A stretch of DNA of 64,000 nucleotides from Pleurodeles waltl. Its lineage: Eukaryota > Chordata > Amphibia > Caudata > Salamandridae. Positions 9,912 to 23,310 of the stretch are shown here, one piece after another; positions within the stretch are counted from its first letter, which is position 1; each line of letters starts with the position of its first letter. A program made the translations under genes and the position numbers. Under the pieces are notes generated by a model. It saw nothing but the letters and a program-made list of their open reading frames with translations. It was not told the origin of the DNA and searched no databases. The stretch spans positions 1,057,710,423 to 1,057,774,422 of the forward strand of contig NC_090443.1 in assembly GCF_031143425.1 (NCBI RefSeq). The letters are read 5' to 3'.

Positions 9912-10682
9912 GTGTCCATTCCTTCCCAAATGGTTCAATAAGGCAATAGTGTCAACCGTACAGTCATTTTCTGTCTTGGATGCGATCAGTAAATCGTCAA
10001 TATATTGTACTACGGTTGATTCAAAAGGTAATTCCAATGATTCCAAATCTTTCGTTAGAATCTGATTGAAAATTGATGGTGACTCCGAAAACCCTTGAGG
10101 AATTCGACACCAACTGTAGACTCTGTCCAGGAATCTGAAGCAAAAGAGAAATTGGCTGTCCTCATGAAGAGGCACAGAAAAGAATGCTTGTGACAAGTCG
10201 ATGACTGAGAACCACTCTGCATCACAGGGAATCTGAAACATTATCACAGCTGGATTTGGTACCACGGGACAACATTTGACTATTATGTCATTTATTTTTC
10301 TCAAATCTTGAACAATCCGGACCTTTCCACTCGGTTTCATTAGTCCCATAACTGGTGAATTACATGGACTACTCAGTACTTCTTTCAGTACTCCCTGCTT
10401 TACAAACTCGTCAATGAGTTGGGCGACTTTCATGAGAGTATCTTGTGAGATATGGTATTGTGGAGTCTGAGGAAAATTTACATTAGGTTTTACAGTCACT
10501 TTCACTGGTTCTGCTCCTTTAACCAATCCTACTTCTTTCCCTGTCATATCCCACACTTCCCTTTCAACTGTTTCCTGTAATTCAGCAGGAATATCTGCTT
10601 CAGTGAGCACTGGATAAAGAGTAATCAGGGGATACTCTTCATCAACAGTTTCCACTTCGTCCCCTCCTAAACTGTCCTCTTC
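9912..10682 (-). pseudogene. pol: ERV pol: N-terminal reverse transcriptase (fingers and palm)
   Basis: Open from just after the TAA at 10683-10685 to the hairpin element. Motifs in order: SPVMGLMKPSGKVRIVQDLR (fingers), VIDLSQAFFSVPL (first catalytic Asp), IPQGFSESPSIF and YIDDLL (the catalytic Asp pair, about 9985-10000). These place it among class I retroviral RTs. It has no start of its own and would have been made as part of Gag-Pro-Pol. The stop separating it from protease is in the same frame, so it is a nonsense change rather than a frame change. Confidence 0.88.
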
Positions 10683-10843
10683 TTATTCATCACTGTTTGT
10701 CTGAATTTTAATTCCATCATTTGAGCACATAATCGAGCATCCCAATTTGCACAATAAATCTCTCCCTAATAGGGATATCGGGCTTGAGTCCCATACCACA
10801 AATTTATGTGACCCTTGATAATTACCAATTCTGACTTGCACTG
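10683..10843 (-). pseudogene. pro: ERV protease, C-terminal part
   Basis: About 53 codons, cut off from the rest of protease by the solo LTR. The LLGRDLL motif is the conserved C-terminal helix of retroviral aspartic proteases. The frame continues that of the 5' half at 13842. It ends at an in-frame TAA (10683-10685) that separates it from RT. Confidence 0.82.
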
Positions 10844-13841
10844 TGTAGGAGGCTGGACTGGCTTGTAGTGAGTACCTAGGGGTACTTGCACCTTGCACCA
10901 GGCCCAGTTATCCCTTATTAGTGTATAGGGTGTCTAGCAGCATAGGCTGATAGATAATGGTAGCTTAGCAGAACAGCTTAGGCTGAACTAGGAGCCGAGT
11001 GAAGCTCCTAAAGTACCACTTAGTGTCATATGCACAATATCATAAGAAAACACAATACACAGATATACTAAAAATAAAGGTACTTCATTTTTATGACAAT
11101 ATGCCAAAAGTATCTCAGTGAGTACCCTCAGTATGAGGATAGCAAATATACACAAGATATATGTACACAATACCAAAATATGCAGTAATAGTATTAGAAA
11201 ACAGTGCAAACAATGTATAGTTACAATAGGATGCAATGGGGACACATAGGGATAGGGGCAACACAAACCATATACTCCAAAAGTGGAATGCGAACCACAA
11301 ATGGACCCCAAACCTATGTGACCTTGTAGAGGGTCGCTGGGACTATTAGAAAATAGTAAGGGTTAGAAAAATAGCCCACCCCAAGACCCTGAAAAGTGAG
11401 TGCAAAGTGCACTAAAGTTCCCCAAAGGACATAGAAGTCGTGATAGGGGAATTCTGCAGGAAAGACACAAACCAACAATGCAACAACGATGGATTTCCAG
11501 TCGAGGGTACCTGTGGAACAAGGGGACCAAGTCCAAAAAGTCACAAGCAAGTCGGAGATGGGCAGATGCCCAGGAAATGCCAGCTGTGGGTGCAAAGATG
11601 CTGCTACTGGACAGTAGAAGCTTAGGTTTCTGCAGGAACGACAAGGGCTAGAGACTTCCCCTTTGGAGGACGGATCCGTCACGCCGTGGAGAGTTGTGCA
11701 GAAGTGTTTTCCCGCCAAAAGACTGCCAACAAGCCTTGCTAGCTGCAAATCGTGCGGTTAGTGTTTTTGGATGCTGCTGTGGCCCAGGAGGGACCGGGAT
11801 GTCGCCAATTGCGTCAGGGGACAGAGGGGGTGTCGAGCAAGACAAGGAGCCCTCTCAGCAGCAGGCAGCACCCGCAGAAGTGCCAGAAACAGGCACTGCA
11901 AGGATGCATGAAACGGTGCTCACCCGAAGTCGCACAAAGGAGTCCCACGTTGCCGGAGGACAACTTAGGAGGTCGTGCAATGCAGGTTAGAGTGCCGTGG
12001 ACCCAGGCTGGACTGTGCACAAAGGATTTCTGCCGGAAGTGCACGGAGGCCGGAGTAGCTGCAAAAGTTGCGGTTCCCAGCAATGCAGTCTGGCGTGGGG
12101 AGGCAAGGACTTACCTCCACCAAACTTGGACTAAAGAGTCACTGGACTGTGGGAGTCACTTGGACAGAGTTGTTGGATTCGAGGGACCTCGCTCGTCGTG
12201 CTGAGAGGAGACCCAAGGGACCGGTAATGCAGCTTTTTGGTGCCTGCGGTTGCAGGGGGAAGATTCCGTCGACCCACGGGAGATTTCTTCGGAGCTTCTA
12301 GTGCAGAGAGGAGGCAGACTACCCCCACAGCATGCACCACCAGGAAAACAGTCGAGAAGGCGGCAGGATCAGCGTTACAGACTTGCAGTAGTCGTCTTCA
12401 CTACTATGTTGCAGTTTTGCAGGCTTCCAGCGCGGTCAGCAGTCGATTCCTTGGCAGAAAGTGAAGAGAGAGATGCAGAGGAACTCGGATGAGCTCTTGC
12501 ATTCGTTATCTCAAGAATCCCCAAAGACAGAGACCCTAAATAGCCAGAAAAGAGGGTTTGGCTACTTAGGAGAGAAGATAGGCTAGCAACACCTGAAGGA
12601 GCCTATCAGAAGGAGTCTCTGACGTCACCTGCTGGCACTGGCCACTCAGAGCAGTCCAGTGTGCCAGCAGCACCTCTGTTTCCAAGATGGCAGAGGTCTG
12701 GAGCACACTGGAGGAGCTCTGGGCACCTCCCAGGGGAGGTACAGGTCAGGGGAGTGGTCACTCCCCTTTCCTTTGTCCAGTTTCGCGCCAGAGCAGGGCT
12801 AAGGGGTCCCTGAACCGGTGTAGACTGGCTTATGCAGAAATGGGCACCATGTGTGCCCATGAAAGCATTTCCAGAGGCTGGGGGAGGCTACTCCTCCCCT
12901 GCCTTCACACCATTTTCCAAAGTGAGAGGGTATAACACCCTCTCTCAGAGGAAGTCCTTTGTTCTGCCATCCTGGGCCAGGCCTGGCTGGACCCCAGGAG
13001 GGCAGAAGCCTGTCTGAGGGGTTGGCAGCAGCAGCAGCTGCAGTGAAACCCTGGGAAAAGGCAGTTTGGCAGTACCAGGGTCTGTGCTACAGACCACTGG
13101 GATCATGGGATTGTGCCAACTATGCCAGGATGGCATAGAGGGGGCAATTCCATGATCATAGACATATTACATGGCCATATTCGGAGTTACCATTGTGAAG
13201 CTACATATAGGTAGTGACCTATATGTAGTGCACGAGTGTAATGGTGTCCCCGCACTCACAAAGTCCGGGGAATTGGCCCTGGACAATGTGGGGGCACCTT
13301 GGCTAGTGCCAGGGTGCCCTCACACTAAGTAACTTAGCACCCAACCTTTACCAGGTAAAGGTTAGACATATAGGTGACTTATAAGTTACTTAAGTGCAGT
13401 GTAAAATGGCTGTGAAATAACGTGGACGTTATTTCACTCAGGCTGCAGTGGCAGGCCTGTGTAAGAATTGTCAGAGCTCCCTATGGGTGGCAAAAGAAAT
13501 GCTGCAGCCCATAGGGATCTCCAGGAACCCCAATACCCTGGGTACCTCAGTACCATATACTAGGGAATTATAAGGGTGTTCCAGTAAGCCAATGTAAATT
13601 GGTAAAATTGGTCACTAGCCTGTTAGTGACAATTTGAAAGAAATGAGAGAGCATAACCACTGAGGTTCTGATTAGCAGAGCCTCAGTGAGACAGTTAATC
13701 ATAACACAGGTAACACATTCAGGCACACTTATGAGCACTGGGGCCCTGACTAGCAGGGTCCCAGTGACACATACAACTGAAACAATATATATACAGTGAA
13801 AAATGGGGGTAACATGCCAGGCAAGATGGTACTTTCCTACA
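10844..13841 (-). mobile_element. Solo LTR of the Gmr1-like family
   Basis: A 2,998-bp LTR with ends TGTAGGAAAG...GCCTCCTACA (read on the minus strand), homologous to the LTRs of copies A and B over its whole length. The 5-bp duplication CACTG flanks it (10839-10843 and 13842-13846), so it is a complete insertion reduced to one LTR by LTR-LTR recombination. Its sense poly(A) hexamer appears changed to AATGAA near 11085. The cAMP-response-type palindrome TGACGTCA is kept at 12620-12627. Open frames inside it match frames in the other LTR copies but show no protein domain, so I do not call genes. Confidence 0.93.
12620..12627. promoter_or_regulatory. CRE palindrome in solo LTR
   Basis: TGACGTCA, the consensus CREB/ATF site, at the position conserved in all the Gmr1-like LTR copies in the window. 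Confidence 0.55.
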
Positions 13842-15718
13842 CACTGGATCTGTGATTAGGTTTGTCAGATACCTATTTGCTACTCCCACTACTTGAACTG
13901 TTCTCCCTGAAAGTGGCAAATTTGGTACTTCGATACTTCTGACTGTAGAGCGTGTAGCTCCTGTGTCAACCAAGAATGAAACGCTGTGACCCATAACTCT
14001 TCCTTCCACATACGGTCCTTTTTGATCAACTTCCAAAGATGCTGCAAGCATACAATTTCCCTCCTCATCTGAACTGTCACTCTCCCACACATTGTTTATT
14101 CCATTCTCACTGTGTAACGGGAATTGGTGTACTGTGTCATTTTGATCCATTCCTTGACCCGTGACCTGTTGAGGAAGCATTACTTGTTGCTGATTCATTG
14201 GTGCTAAGGGTATTTGCATTTGCTGATTAGGTACCATAGGAAACTGCTGTTGCATTGGCTGCGATTGTACCATTTGTACACGGGGCATTTGCACCTGCTG
14301 TTGTTGTATGGGTTGTAAACCCTGCATCTGATTTACATTATTTTGGAAATTTATATTTGGACCTCTCGATTTCGGTCCTCTCATATTATGAAATGTATTG
14401 ACATCATTGTTTTGCTGACCTACACCTTCCTGCACCAACATTGGGCACTCCCGTTTCCAATGCCCGACGATTCCGCACGTGTGACATGGCATCACCTTCT
14501 TCATTGCCTGTATACCACTTGGAATCACAACAGTATTTAAATCAGGACCATTATTCACAAAACCTCCTCGGCCTCTGCCTCTCATCTGTGGCTGAAACAT
14601 AGCATTTCCCTGCTGTTGCTGCTGCGGCAACTGTTGTTGGAAACCTTGCAAACCTGTCTGAGCTGCTCTAAGCTGCATCACCATCACTTTTTCCTTCAAC
14701 CTTTTCTGTTTTGTCTCAATCTCATCACTGCAGTATTTTGCATAATTCAACACTTCATCGATCGATATTGACTGCCAACAAATCAAATGCATTTGAATCA
14801 TCTGACTGATTTCGGGTCTCAATCCTTCCACAAATCTGAACACAAAATGGAGCATGTACTTTGCCTCAATCGTTTCAGTACCACTGTAATTTTTAAATGC
14901 TTTCAACAATCTCTCATAGTATGCATGTATCGACTCTTTAACTTCTTGTGCTGTTCTGTCAATTCTCTGCCAATCCACATTTTTCGACGCAACCTTTGTT
15001 TTCAAATGTTCAATCACCTTATGGTATAAACTCATTACCGTAGGCGATGGTGCACCTCTGTCCCTATCTCTTTCTGGTTCACTTGTTGGCCAACCTACAG
15101 CCCTTTTACAATCTTCCCACAAATCTGCCAGAACCACAATTTCAAATAAAGTATTCAGGTCTTCCCAAAGACATTTTGTGAGTTTCACAAATCTATCAGT
15201 TTGTTGATACCATTCGATCGGTTTCTCTCTTAATTTAGGGAAGTCATCCGTAAAGGATTGAATATCACACCGGTGCCACGGTACATGGACAAGTTTTCCC
15301 CCTGCCGTTTCTCTCATTGGTAACATGGTTATCAGATCATAATTCTGTTGTACTTTCTCATTCCGGTCTGGGGTACTTTCTCTCTTCTTGTCCTTGTTTC
15401 TAACCCACCTGCTCTCCCATTTGTCTAAACATCTCCAGACCTGCACACTTTGCAGTATCTCTTTAAGGTGTGTTTTCATCCCTGCAGATCTCATGTGTTC
15501 AAAATCTTTTGTCTCAAAGTCTAACCTGTAACTCCTGCTCAAGTGTTTGGTTTTACCTATGCCGACTTTGTTTCTGTCTGCAATTTCTTGTAACATCTTA
15601 TGTGTACTGCTTACTTCTCTTGTAATTCTAGGACACATGTATCTCAGCTCTTCTTCTGTGTATGATTCTAACCTGTTCAAACCCATTGTTCCCTCTACTA
15701 GTTCGTCTGCTTCCATGC
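13842..15718 (-). pseudogene. gag: ERV gag (capsid, nucleocapsid) and protease N-terminal part
   Basis: An open reading frame of about 625 codons with no internal stop, truncated at both ends by inserted LTR elements. The first part is capsid-like. Then come a Gln-rich stretch (about 14610-14640), one zinc knuckle of the form CX2CX4HX4C (14446-14489), a long Gln/Met/Pro-rich spacer (about 14160-14330) and the protease active site FLVDTGATRS (about 13940-13975). Gag and protease therefore share one frame with no stop codon between them. The knuckle would have bound the RNA genome and the capsid would have formed the core. The 5' part of gag is at 37974-39422. Confidence 0.87.
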
Positions 15719-17106
15719 TGTAGGAAAGTACCATCTTGCCTGGCATGTTACCCCCATTTTTCACTATATATATGTTGTTTTAGTTGTATGTGTCACTGGG
15801 ACCCTGCCAGCCAGGGCCCCAGTGCTCATAAGTGTGCCTGAATGTGTTACCTGTGTTATGACTAACTGTCTCACTGAGGCTCTGCTAATCAGAACCTCAG
15901 TGGTTATGCTCTCTCATTTCTTTCAAATTGTCACTAACAGGCTAGTGACCAATTTTACCAATTTACATTGGCATACTGGAACACCCTTATAATTCCCTAG
16001 TATATGGTACTGAGGTACCCAGGGTATTGGGGTTCCAGGAGATCCCTATGGGCTGCAGCATTTCTTTTGCCACCCATAGGGAGCTCTGACAATTCTTACA
16101 CAGGCCTGCCACTGCAGCCTGGGTGAAATAACGTCCATGTTATTTCACAGCCATTTTACACTGCACTTAAGTAACTTATAAGTCACCTATATGTCTAACC
16201 TTTACCTGGTAAAGGTTGGGTGCTAAGTTACTTAGTGTGTGGGCACCCTGGCACTAGCCAAGGTGCCCCCACATTGTTCAGGGCCAATTCCCCGGACTTT
16301 GTGAGTGCGGGGAAACCATTACACGCGTGCACTACATATAGGTCACTACCTATATGCAGCTTCACAATGGTAACTCCGAATATGGCCATGTAACATGTCT
16401 ATGATCATGGAATTGCCCCCTCTATGCCATCCTGGCATAGTTGGCACAATCCCATGATCCCACAGGTCTGTAGTTCAGACCTGGGTACTGCCAAACTGCC
16501 TTTTCCGGGGTTTCACTGCAGCTGCTGCTGCTGCCAACCCCTCAGACAGGTTTCTGCCCTCCTGGGGTCCAGCCAGGCTTGGCCCAGGATGGCAGAACAA
16601 AGGACTTCCTCAGAGAGAGGGTGTTACACCCTCTCCCTTTGGAAAATGGTGTGAAGGCAGAGGAGGAGTAGCCTCTGGAAATGCTTTCATGGGCACACAT
16701 GGTGCCCATTTCTGCATAAGCCAGTCTACACCGGTTCAGGGACCCCTCAGCCCTGCTCTGGCGCGAAACTGGACAAAGGAAAGGGGAGTGACTACTCCCC
16801 TGACTTGCACCTCCCCTGGGAGGTGCCCAGAGCTCCTCCAGTGTGCTCCAGACCTCTGCCATCTTGGAAACAGAGATGCTGCTGGCACACTGGACTGCTC
16901 TGAGTGGCCAGTGCCAGCAGGTGACGTCAGAGACTCCTTCTGATAGGCTCCTTCAGGTGTTCAGGTGTCTCCTAAGTAGCCAAACCCTCTTTTCTGGCTA
17001 TTTAGGGTCTCTGTCTTTGGGGATTCCTTAGATAACAAATGCAAGAGCTCATCCGAGTTCCTCTGCATCTCTCTCTTCACCTTCTGCCAAGGAATCGATT
17101 GCTGAC
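15719..17106 (+). repeat. Copy B 5' LTR, first part
   Basis: Matches 35053-36458 of the 3' LTR, then is broken by copy A. About 185 bases of LTR (equivalent to 36459-36643) are missing between this piece and its continuation at 28350. The TGACGTCA site is kept at 16922-16929. Confidence 0.92.
16922..16929. promoter_or_regulatory. CRE palindrome in copy B 5' LTR
   Basis: TGACGTCA, aligned with 36266-36273 in the 3' LTR of the same element. Confidence 0.55.
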
Positions 17107-20102
17107 TGTAAGAGGCTGGACTGGCTTGTAGTGAGTACCAAGGGGTACTTGCACCTTGCACCAGGCCCAGTTATCCCTTATTAGTGTATAGGGTGTCTAG
17201 CAGCTTAGGCTGATAGATAATGGTAGCTTAGCAGAGCAGCTTAGGCTGAACTAGGAGACGTGTGAAGCTACTACAGTACCACTTAGTGTCATATGCACAA
17301 TATCATAAGAAAACACAATACACAGTTATACTAAAAATAAAGGTACTTTATTTTTATGACAATATGCCAAAGTATCTTAGAGTGTACCCTCAGTGAAAGG
17401 ATAGGAAATATACACAAGATATATATACACAATAGCAAAAATATGCAGTATAGTCTTAGAAAACAGTGCAAACAATGTATAGTTACAATAGGATGCAATG
17501 GGGAAACATAGGGATAGGGGCAACACAAACCATATACTCCAAAAGTGGAATGCGAACCACGAATGGACCCCAAACCTATGTGACCTTGTAGAGGGTCGCT
17601 GGGACTATTAGAAAATAGTGAGAGTTAGCAAAATAACCCTCCCCAAGACCCTGAAAAGTGAGTGCAAAGTGCACTAAAGTTCCCCTAAGGACAAAAGAGT
17701 CGTGTTAGAGGAATAATGCAGGAAAGACACAAACCAGCAATGCAACAACTGTGGATTTCCAATCTAGGGTACCTGTGGAACAAGGGGACCAAGTCCAAAA
17801 GTCACAAGCAAGTCGGAGATGGGCAGATGCCCAGGAAATGCCAGCTGCGGGTGCAAAGAAGCTTCGACTGGACAGAAGAAGCTGAGGTTTCTGCAGGAAC
17901 GAAAAAGGATAGAGACTTCCCCTTTAGTGGACGGATCCCTCTTGCCTTGGAGAGTCGTGCAGAAGTGTTTTCCCGCCGGAAGGATGCCAACAAGCCTTGC
18001 TACACGCAAATCGTGCGTTTGGCGTTTTTGGACGCTGCTGGGGCCCAGGAGGGACCAGGAGGTCGCAAATTGGACCTGCAGAGAGAGGGGACGTCGAGCA
18101 AGACAACGAGCCCTCACTGAAGCAGGTAGCCCCCAGAGAAGTGCCAGAAACAGGCACTACGAGGATGCGTGAAACGGTGCTCGCCGAAGTTGCACAAAGG
18201 AGTCCCACGTCGCCGGAGACCAACTTAGAAAGTCGTGCAATGCAGGTTAGAGTGCCGTGGACCCAGGCTTGGCTGTGCATGACGGATTTCCGCCGGAAGT
18301 GCACAGGGGCCGGAGTAGCTTGCAAAGTCGCGGTTCCCAGCAATGCAGCCCAGCGAGGTGAGGCAAGGACTTACCTCCACCAAACTTGGGCTGAAGAGTC
18401 ACTGGACTGTGGGGGTCACTTGGACAGCGTCGCTGGATTCGAGGGACCTCGCTCGTCGTGCTGAGAGGAGACCCAAGGGACCGGTAATGCAGCTTTTTGG
18501 TGCCTGCGGTTGCAGGGGGAAGATTCCGTCGACCCACGGGAGATTTCTTCGGAGCTTCTGGTGCAGAGAGGAGGCAGGCTACCCCCACAGCATGCACAAG
18601 CAGGAAAACAGTCGAGAAGGCGGCAGGATCAGCGTTACAGAGTTGCAGTAGTCGTCTTTGCTACTATGTTGCAGGTTTGCAGGCTTCCAGCGCGGTCAGC
18701 GGTCGTTTCCTTATCAGAAGGTGAAGAGAGAGATGCAGAGGAACTCGGCTGAGCTCATGCATTCGTTATCTAAAGTTTCCCCAGAGACAGAGACCCTAAA
18801 TAGCCAAAAAAGAGGGTTTGGCTACCTAGGAGAGAGGAAAGGCTACTAACACCTGAAGGAGCCTATCAGCAGGAGTCTCTGACGTCACCTGGTGGCACTG
18901 GCCACTCAGAGCAGTCCAGTGTGCCAGCAGCACCTCTGTTTCCAAGATGGCAGAGGTCTGGAGCACACTGGAGGAGCTCTGGACACCTCCCAGGGGAGGT
19001 GCAGGTCAGGGGAGTGGTCACTCCCCTTTCCTTTGTCCAGTTTCGCGCCAGAGCAGGGGCTAAGGGGTCCCTGAACCGGTGTAGACTGGCTTATGCAGAA
19101 TTGGGCACATCTGTGCCCAACAAAGCATTTCCAGAGGCTGGGGGAGGCTACTCCTCCCCTGCCTTCACACCATTTTCCAAAGGGAGAGGGTGTCACACCC
19201 TCTCTCAGAGGAAGTTCTTTGTTCTGCCATCCTGGGCCAGGCCTGGCTGGACCCCAGGAGGGCAGCTGCCTGTCTGAGGGGTTGGCAGCAGCAGCAGCTG
19301 CAGTGAAACCCCAGGAAGGGCAATCTGGCAGTACCAGGGTCTGTGCTACAGACCACTGGGATCATGGAATTGTACCAACAATGCCAGGATGGCATAGAGG
19401 GGGCAATTCCATGATGATAGACATGTTACATGGCCATATTCGGAGTTACCATGGTGAAGCCACATATAGGTAGTGACCTATATGTAGTGCACGCGTGTAA
19501 TGGTGTCCCCGCACTCACAGAGTTCAGTGAATTGGCTCTGAACAATGTGGGGGCACCTTGGCTAGTGCCAGGGTGCCCTCACACTAAGTAACTTTGCACC
19601 TAACCTTTACCAGGTAAAGGTTAGACATATAGGTGACTTATAAGTTACTTAAGTGCAGTGTAAAATGGCTGTGAAATAACGTGGACGTTATTTCACTCAG
19701 GCTGCAGTGGCAGGCCTGTGTAAGAATTGTCAGAGCTCCCTACGGGTGGCAAAAGAAATGCTGCAGCCCATAGGGATCTCCTGGAACCCCAATACCCTGG
19801 GTACCTCAGTACCATATACTAGGGAATTATAAGGGTGTTCCAGTAAGCCAATGTAAATTGGTAAAAATGGTCACTAGCCTGTCAGTGACAATTTGGAAAG
19901 AAATGAGAGAGCATAACCACTGAGGTTCTGATTAGCAGAGCCTCAGTGAGACAGTTAGTCACTACACAGGTAACACATTCAGGCACACTTATGAGCACTG
20001 GGGCCCTGGGTTACCAGGGTCCCAGTGACACATACAACTAAAACAACATATATACAGTGAAAAATGGGGGTAACATGCCAGGCAAGATGGTACTTTCCTA
20101 CA
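17107..20102 (-). repeat. Copy A 3' LTR
   Basis: 2,996 bp, TGTAGGAAAG...CTCTTACA on the minus strand (the right terminal motif is TCTTACA rather than TCCTACA). Sense AATAAA at 17352-17347. The CRE palindrome is at 18880-18887. Nearly identical to 25293-28281. Confidence 0.93.
18880..18887. promoter_or_regulatory. CRE palindrome in copy A 3' LTR
   Basis: TGACGTCA at the conserved LTR position. Confidence 0.55.
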
Positions 20103-20117
20103 CAACCCCCCCCCAAA
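20103..20117 (-). other. Copy A polypurine tract (oligo-G)
   Basis: The minus strand reads GTTT, then nine G, then TTG directly before the 3' LTR. The same tract has ten G in copy B (35040-35049) and eight in the remnant at 28285-28292. Confidence 0.7.
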
Positions 20118-20132
20118 CGAAGGACAATAAGA

Positions 20133-23100
20133 CTAGCCATTACCTGATGAGTCTTCATTGTCTAAGTGGAAATATCTGGAGAGTCCATCTGCATTGGAGT
20201 GGCCACTCCCAGGTCTATGTTCCACTGTATAGTCCATTCCCTGTAGGGATATGGACCACCTCAACAATTTAGGATTTTCACCTTTCATTTGTTTTAGCCA
20301 AAGTAGAGGTTTGTGGTCTGTCTGAACAATGAAGTGAGTGCCAAACAGGTATGGCCTCAACTTCTTCAGAGCCCAGACCACAGCAAAGGCCTCCCTCTCA
20401 ATGGCAGACCAACGCTTTTCTCTAGGGGTCAACCTCCTACTAATAAAAGCAACAGGTTGATCCTGGCCCTCAGAATTACGTTGTGATAGGACTGCCCCTA
20501 CTCCTAATTCAGATGCATCAGTCTGGACATAGAATTTTTTAGAGTAACAAGGGCTTTTCAGGACAGGTGCAGAGCACATGGCCTGCTTCAGCTCCTCAAA
20601 AGCTTTCTGACAGCTTGCTGTCCATAATACCTTTTTAGGCATTTTCTTGGATGTGAGGTCATTAAGAGGGGCTGCAATGGAGCCATAGTTCTTAATGAAC
20701 CTCCTGTAATACCCAGTGAGGCCTAGGAAGGCTCTCACCTGAGTCTGAGTGGTAGGGGGAACCCAATCAATAATAGTTTAGATTTTCCCCTGAAGTGGTG
20801 CAATCTGTTCCCCACCAACAAGGTGTCCCAGATAAACCACCTTACCCTGCCCTATCTGGCACTTTGAAGCCTTGATAGTGAGGCCTGCCTTTTGCAGAGC
20901 CTCCAAAACTTTCCAAAGGTGGACCAGGTGATCATCCCAGCTGGAGCTAAAGACAGCTATATCATCCAAATATACTGCACGGAAAGCTTCCAGCCCTTGC
21001 AGGACTGTGTTCACCAACCTCTGAAAAGTGGCAGGTGCATTTTTCAAACCAAAAGGCATTACAGTAAACTGGTAATGTCCTCCAATGGTAGAAAATGCAG
21101 TCTTAGGTTTAGCATCTTCTGACAATTTGATCTGCCAATACCCTGCAGTCAAATCAAAAGTGCTTAGATACTTGGCAGATGCCAGTGTATCTATAAGCTC
21201 ATCTGCCCTGGGTATAGGGTGAGCATCAGTTTTGGTTACCAAGTTGAGACCTCTATAGTCTACACAAAACCTCATTTCCTTCTTTCCATCTTTTGAATTG
21301 GGTTTTGGTACCAGTACCACAGGAGAAGCCCATGGACTGTCAGAGTGCTCAACCACTCCTAGTTCCAACATTTTCTGAACTTCTTGCTTTATGCAGTCCC
21401 TGACATGGTCAGGTTGCCTATAGATCTTACTTTTGACAGGTAAACTGTCTCCAGTATCTATAGTGTGCTCACACCAAGAAGTGGTGCCTGGCACAGTAGA
21501 GAAGAGTTCTGAAAATTGTCCTAGGAGATTTATGCAATTATCTTTCTGCTCAGCAGTAAGACAATCAGCCAAAACTACACCTTCCACAAGAGCATCTTGT
21601 TCTGTGGAAGAGAAGAGATCAGGTAGAGGATCACTGTCTTCTTCCTGTCCCTCATCTGTTGCCATGAGCAGGGTGAGATCAGCCCTGTCATAGTAGGGTT
21701 TCAGGCGGTTGACATGGAGCACCCTAAGGGGACTCCTGGCAGTGCCTAAGTCAACCAAGTAGGTGACTTCACCCTTCTTTTCAACAATTGTGTGGGGTCC
21801 ACTCCATTTATCTTGGAGTGCTCTTGGGGCCACAGGCTCCAAGACCCACACTTTCTGCCCTGGTTGGTACTGAACCAAAACAGCCTTCTGATCATGCCAT
21901 TGCTTCTGGAGCTCTTGGCTGGCCTGAAGGTTTTTACTGGCCTTTTTCATGTACTCAGCCATCCTTGATCTGAGGCCAAGTACATAATCCACAATATCCT
22001 GCTTAGGAGCTTTTAAAGGTTGTTCCCAACCCTCCTTTACAAGTGTGAGTGGACCCCTAACAGGGTGTCCAAAAAGAAGTTCAAAGGGGCTGAAGCCCAC
22101 TCCTTTCTGGGGTACCTCCCTGTAGGCAAAAAGGAGGCATGGTAGAAGGATATCCCATCTCCTGCGGAGTTTTTCAGGGAGACCCATAATCATGCCTTTG
22201 AGAGTTTTATTAAATCTCTCCACCAGTCCATTTGTTTGTGGATGATAGGGTGTTGTGAACTTGTAAGTTACACCACACTCCTTCCACATGGCCTTTAAGT
22301 ATGCAGACATGAAATTGCTTCCTCTGTCTGATACTACTTCCTTTGGGAAGCCCACCCTGGAAAATATTCCCAGGAGGGCCTTTGCCACTGCAGGAGCTGT
22401 AGTGGTCCTTAAAGGAATAGCTTCAGGATATCTTGTGGCATGGTCCACTACCACCAAGATAAACCTATTGCCTGAAGCAGTAGGAGGGTCAAGGGGGCCA
22501 ACTATGTCAACCCCTACCCTTTCAAAGGGAACCCCAACCACAGGCAGTGGGATAAGGGGTGCCTTTGGAGTGCCACCTGTCTTGCCACTGGCTTGACAGG
22601 TTTCACAGGACTTACAAAATTCCTTTGTGTCCTCAGACATCCTAGGCCAATGAAACAATGGAACCAATCTGTCCCAAGTTTTCATTTGACACAGGTGCCC
22701 AGCTAGGGGAATGTCATGTGCCAGTGTTAGGAGGAACTTTCTGTACTCCTGAGGAATCACTAATCTCCTGGCAGCTCCAGGTTTAGGATCCCTATGCTCA
22801 GTGTACAAGAGGTTGTCCTCCCAGTAAACTCTGTGAGAGTCACTGACATCCCCATTAGCCTGTTTGACAGCTTGCTGTCTGAGACCCTCTAATGTGGGAC
22901 AGGTTTGCTGTGCCACACTCAGCTCCTCCCTGGCAGGCCCCCCTTCACCCAAAAGCTCAGCAGTGTCTGCTTCCAGCTCCTCTGGTGTAAGTTCTGCACA
23001 GGGAGGGAATTCTTCTTCCTCAGAATTAGAATCCACTGTAGAGGGAGGGATAGTAGGAAGTTGTTTGCTTCTACTAGCCCTAGCTTTAGGGAGCACTTGG

Positions 23101-23310
23101 TCCATTGTTCCAGGATCCAAGCTTCCCTGTCCTTTTTGCTTTTTGGCCTGAGCCCTTGTCAAAGCAAAAATATGCCCTGGGATGCCCAGCATTGCTGCAT
23201 GGGCCTCCAACTCCACATCTGACCAAGCTGATGTCTCCAAATCATTCCCTAATAGACAGTCTACAGGTAAATCTGAAGCTACCACAACTTTCTTTGGACC
23301 AGTTACCCCC
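20133..23310 (-). pseudogene. pol: Copy A pol: protease end, integrase, RT, RNase H
   Basis: One frame of about 1,050 codons with a single nonsense codon (TAA at 20778-20780, where copy B has CAA). Order along the protein: protease C-terminal motif CLLGND; a Glu-rich spacer; integrase zinc domain (H-H plus CKSCETC); core with VDIVGP, SDRGSNF and LVERFN giving D, D, E; a KWSGP module; then RT with FDLTAGYWQIKL, MPFGLKNAPATFQ and YLDD (20961-20972); then RNase H with QTDASELGVG, EREAFAVVWAL and HSNADGLSR. Integrase before RT is the reverse of canonical Ty3/gypsy and matches the Gmr1-like group. It is joined to gag only through the G-run at 23306-23315. It would copy the RNA and insert the cDNA. 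Confidence 0.92.

Noticed and set aside
9304..10065. 253-codon plus-strand frame and GC-rich minus-strand frames over the hairpin element
   Set aside because: They span palindromic DNA and antisense RT; GC-rich DNA is stop-poor by chance.
11400..12492. Frames of 80-150 codons shared by the LTR copies (also 17716-18752, 25902-26939, 28395-29588)
   Set aside because: Shared because the LTRs are homologous, in several frames and both strands, with no recognisable domain.
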